Positions 61,673 to 64,000 of a stretch of 64,000 nt of DNA are shown piece by piece (positions within the stretch are counted from its first letter, which is position 1; each line of letters begins with the position of its first letter). Below the pieces are notes generated by a model. The model was not told the DNA's origin. It was given only the letters and a program-made list of their open reading frames with translations, and searched no databases. Position numbers and translations under genes: made by a program. This stretch comes from Nostoc sp. UHCC 0702 (GTDB lineage: Bacteria; Cyanobacteriota; Cyanobacteriia; Cyanobacteriales; Nostocaceae), in assembly GCA_017164015.1 (NCBI GenBank), contig CP071065.1:7407501-7471500 (forward strand), written 5' to 3'.

Positions 61673-61986
61673 GCCAGCCCCATGCTTTCTTTGTAACGGC
61701 TGATTGCCCGTGCCAGTGGTGCATCGGGCTGTAGCGCAGGGGGATTGATCAGAGAATCAATGAAAGCGATGCTGTCTTCCCGGCTGAGTTTGATCAGGGT
61801 GTGTTCCTCAATCGTCTTTACAGCCGCCTCCTGGGCGTGACTAACTACAAAATCGGTGACGGTTCTGCCTTCCAGGTCTGCCGCCCACTGCAACAATTCC
61901 TTCTGTTCACGGGTAAGGCGTGCTTCCAGGCGTTCCGGTTTGCTGCGTTTGTCTTCTGTTTTGCCGGGTTTGTGCTTGTCGGACAT
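61669..61986 (-). CDS. DUF1778 (TacA-type) antitoxin
   Basis: From ATG 61986 (MSDKHKPGKTEDKRSKPERL) the product is 105 aa. The ribbon-helix-helix segment is RLEARLTREQKELLQWAADL with EGRTVTDFVV, and the C-terminal toxin-binding helix includes SREDSIAFIDSLINPP. DUF1778 proteins neutralise GNAT toxins and repress their own operon. It overlaps the toxin gene by 4 bases. A longer frame to 62046 starts with ATG but adds a basic leader without homology. GC-rich like its partner. Confidence 0.87.
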   Translation of the reverse strand: MSDKHKPGKTEDKRSKPERLEARLTREQKELLQWAADLEGRTVTDFVVSHAQEAAVKTIEEHTLIKLSREDSIAFIDSLINPPALQPDAPLARAISRYKESMGLA

Positions 61987-62407
61987 AGGAGGCGACCTTT
62001 TTTTTGCTCTCTTCTTTATGGTACGTCTTGAAGCCGTACAAATCAAGAAAGCTTTACAGACTAAGACTTTTAAGGAGTGATTCTAGGATGTCTTAATTTT
62101 CATAACTATAACAACAGATGAATCTAGTTAAGGTAAGCAAGACTAGATTTTAAAGCTTGTGTGCTAACTTGATATTTATCAGCCAATTATTTTTAAAATT
62201 CTTCATCAAATAAATCAAATGCTTCAATCTCAGCGCAGCCAACGCTTCAACTCGTTTGTATGCCGGACAAACGACTAAGATGCCATTTTTGGGTTCGTCA
62301 AGGAATTATCGAATGGAGTGCTGATTCTGGCGAAAAATAATCCTATTGCTATTGAATTGTAGAATTTAATAGTTCGACTTTCTTTAATTATTATTAATCT
62401 TTGTATT
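61987..62407. other. Intergenic, no gene supported
   Basis: AT-rich again from about 62040. On the minus strand around 62190-62300 a short frame reads LDEPKNGILVVCPAYKRVEA and continues KHLIYLMKNF; it has no start and no recognised family, so it may be a decayed gene piece. Confidence 0.35.
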
Positions 62408-63643
62408 ATGAACAAACCTGTTAATGATTCAGAGGAATTTGTTTACCAAGTTTGCCATAAATCCTTCCTTTCTCTTTGGAGTTACGCAAATCCTAGAGGC
62501 AAGAATTCCAAAGAGCTATGTGACATCCTTATTGTCTGTGAGCCAGATATTATTATTATCAGTGTTAAAGAGATTAAGCTAACCGATAGCGGCAATATTG
62601 AAGTAGATTGCCAACGATGGCTTAGGAAAGCTATTGAAGGTTCAGTAGATCAAATCTATGGTGCTGAAAGATGGATTAAATCGACTTCACATGTGATCCA
62701 AAGTGATGGAAGCCAAGGCTTAACCTTTCCATCATCAAATGTACAGCGTATCCATCGTGTTGCTGTCGCTTTGGGTGGAGATGATAAGGTTCCTATTCAA
62801 TTTGGTGATTTTGGCAAGGGATTTGTTCATGTATTCGATAGGGTTTCCTTTAATACAATATTAAGAGAACTTGATACAATAACGGATTTTGTACAATACC
62901 TGATTGATAAGGAAAAATTATATGATTCTGGCAAGCAAACCCTTTTTGACGGATATGAAGAAGACCTGTTAGGTTACTACATATATAATGGACGTTCTTA
63001 TCCACAGGAATTCGATGTCATTGTTGTAGGAAGCAATATTTGGGATGAGATAATTAAGAAACCAGAATACAAGGCCAAGAGGGAAGCTGATAGAGACAGT
63101 TATATATGGGATAGACTCCTTGAAAATATAAGTGAGGATGTCCTGAACAATAATTTAGAGTTTGGCCCTAATTTAAATCAATCCGAACTTGCGCTTCGTG
63201 CAATGGCAAGAGAACCCCGATTTACACGCCGAATATTAGGGAAATTCTTTAGAGATTTCATGAATTTGGCTGCCCAACGCATAATTGAGTCAAGAACCCT
63301 AATATCACCGATATCCAATATAGCTTACGTATTTTTGGCAAAGCCGCACGGAGAAGACCGACAATACCGTGTCACTGAGTTAGGGGGAAGATGCTTTGTA
63401 GTTCGAGGGTTGCAACAGAATTGTAAAACCGTTATTGGTATTGCGACTGAGCAGTATCAACCTGGTCAAGGGTCTTCCTTCGATATAGTTTATCTGCATC
63501 AAGAAACCTGGACAGCCGAAAACCAGAAACAATTAGAGTTTGCTCAGAAGGAATTTGGATGGTTTGCAAATCCACAACAAACATCAGTTCACGAGGACGA
63601 ATATCCAATTACGGGACTTCCAGAAAACTGGAGTTTAGACTAA
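62408..63643 (+). CDS. PD-(D/E)XK-like nuclease candidate, 411 aa
   Basis: The N-terminal segment (about residues 18-60) FLSLWSYANPRGKNSKELCD, then ILIVCEPDIIIISVKEIKL, has the shape of a PD-(D/E)XK core: Glu and Asp of KELCDI and a Lys after the beta-strand in ISVKEI. The rest of the protein, about 350 residues, has no domain that I recognise. It includes a middle SYIWDRLLENISEDVLNN and a conserved-looking RRILGKFFRDFMNLAAQRII. No signal or membrane span. Located beside a toxin-antitoxin pair, it could be a stand-alone defence nuclease. The ATG at 62408 is clear of other frames. Confidence 0.6.
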   Translation: MNKPVNDSEEFVYQVCHKSFLSLWSYANPRGKNSKELCDILIVCEPDIIIISVKEIKLTDSGNIEVDCQRWLRKAIEGSVDQIYGAERWIKSTSHVIQSDGSQGLTFPSSNVQRIHRVAVALGGDDKVPIQFGDFGKGFVHVFDRVSFNTILRELDTITDFVQYLIDKEKLYDSGKQTLFDGYEEDLLGYYIYNGRSYPQEFDVIVVGSNIWDEIIKKPEYKAKREADRDSYIWDRLLENISEDVLNNNLEFGPNLNQSELALRAMAREPRFTRRILGKFFRDFMNLAAQRIIESRTLISPISNIAYVFLAKPHGEDRQYRVTELGGRCFVVRGLQQNCKTVIGIATEQYQPGQGSSFDIVYLHQETWTAENQKQLEFAQKEFGWFANPQQTSVHEDEYPITGLPENWSLD

Positions 63644-63896
63644 TCCATGACAAAATGACTCAGGAGTACTGAGTTAACAAGCTACACAATTGAAAATATA
63701 AAAACCAAAAGTTAAAGCTGACTTTGGTGGTTGTTTCTTTGGCTAGCTGATTTTTCTTCAAATTACAGCATTGACCACTTTGTGGTCGGTTTCACAATCC
63801 CCGGCCACTTTTTTTCTTGAATCCTGAGTAATAGTAATAATGATTATCGAATAGAGGTGTAAGCAGCTAAACCAGCCATTGAAAACCCAATCCCCA

Positions 63897-63928
63897 GTCC
63901 CCAGTACCCAGTACCCAGTACCCAGTAC
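63897..63928. repeat. STRR (CCCAGTA heptamers)
   Basis: Tandem CCCAGTA units directly after the stop codon of the minus-strand gene. The gap 63644-63896 is otherwise AT-rich with no gene seen. Confidence 0.75.
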
Positions 63929-64000
63929 CTACCGTTTCGCTAATTCGGGAGTACGCCCTTTCAAACCGATCATTAATTTGAGCATAAACAGTTTTAGCAG
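63929..64000 (-). CDS. C-terminal end of a minus-strand gene leaving the window
   Basis: On the minus strand a frame open to the window edge gives LLKLFMLKLMIGLKGRTPEL and ends AKR before TAG. The stop is immediately followed by a tandem repeat, a common arrangement here. A competing frame (AKTVYAQINDRFERAYSRIS) is also open to the edge and runs into the repeat. The protein is not identified. Confidence 0.4.
   Translation of the reverse strand: MLKLFMLKLMIGLKGRTPELAKR

Noticed and set aside
61255..61734. 159-aa plus-strand ORF
   Set aside because: Antisense of the GC-rich GNAT gene, where all frames tend to stay open; the minus-strand frame has the GNAT motifs.
1..64000. tRNA, rRNA or riboswitch genes
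   Set aside because: I looked for tRNA T-loop text and for rRNA blocks and found none; short ncRNAs cannot be excluded by eye.

Overview
The window looks like chromosome of a filamentous, heterocyst-type cyanobacterium (Nostocales, Nostoc/Anabaena-like). I base this on the many HIP1 octamers (GCGATCGC), the photosynthesis genes (ndhH, psb34, a pheophorbide-oxygenase-like Rieske protein), XisH/XisI family genes, a bilin-photoreceptor-type GAF protein, and very abundant short tandem repeats (7-9 bp units) and hairpin/MITE elements between genes. I see no rRNA, tRNA or CRISPR array. The species cannot be fixed from the sequence alone.

Layout. 1-8 kb: 3' part of ndhH, a stand-alone GAF protein with both cyanobacteriochrome cysteines, a VOC protein, a MidA-type methyltransferase, a beta-hydroxyacid dehydrogenase, several small unknown genes, and a sigma-like regulator behind three 27-bp repeat copies. 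8-25 kb: mostly metabolic and membrane genes: a TPR protein, psb34, a fused thiO-thiG, a 2Fe-2S ferredoxin divergent from citramalate synthase, a CruA/CruP-type flavoprotein, a coiled-coil protein, a WD/TolB-like exported protein and a two-gene permease unit (TIGR03943 + YraQ-type permease). 25-35 kb: a degenerate histidine kinase, an unknown 376-aa protein, a GH57 protein, an SDR, a nucleoside-type ABC permease and an MpsC-like protein. 35-39 kb: upp, URC4 and URC1, a compact candidate uracil-catabolism (URC) unit.

39-58 kb is the most interesting part. Two close paralogues of an NMT1/THI5-type Tat lipoprotein (substrate-binding protein) lie at 39.7 and 53.1 kb, and the second is followed by its ABC ATPase, permease and a Rieske oxygenase. 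Together with the URC genes they suggest a pyrimidine uptake and breakdown locus. The 12 kb between the two binding proteins looks like an accessory island. It holds decayed MITEs, a complete IS4 element with 20-bp inverted repeats, an unrecognised two-gene unit (a large beta-propeller/amphipathic-helix protein plus a coiled-coil membrane protein), a PIN toxin-antitoxin pair, a PD-(D/E)XK-like protein, xisI with an xisH broken by one in-frame stop, and a zinc-ribbon/kinase/WD40 protein.

58-64 kb: a soluble lytic transglycosylase, a GC-rich GNAT/DUF1778 toxin-antitoxin pair that looks acquired, a PD-(D/E)XK-like nuclease candidate, and the end of a gene leaving the window.

Two genome-scale themes recur. 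The intergenic tandem repeats also occur in frame inside at least four otherwise conserved enzymes (MidA, ThiO-ThiG, CimA, CruA/P-like), and a dispersed repeat seems to supply the N-terminus of URC4. At least eight MITE-like inverted-repeat elements of different families lie in the window, one with a clear 10-bp target duplication.
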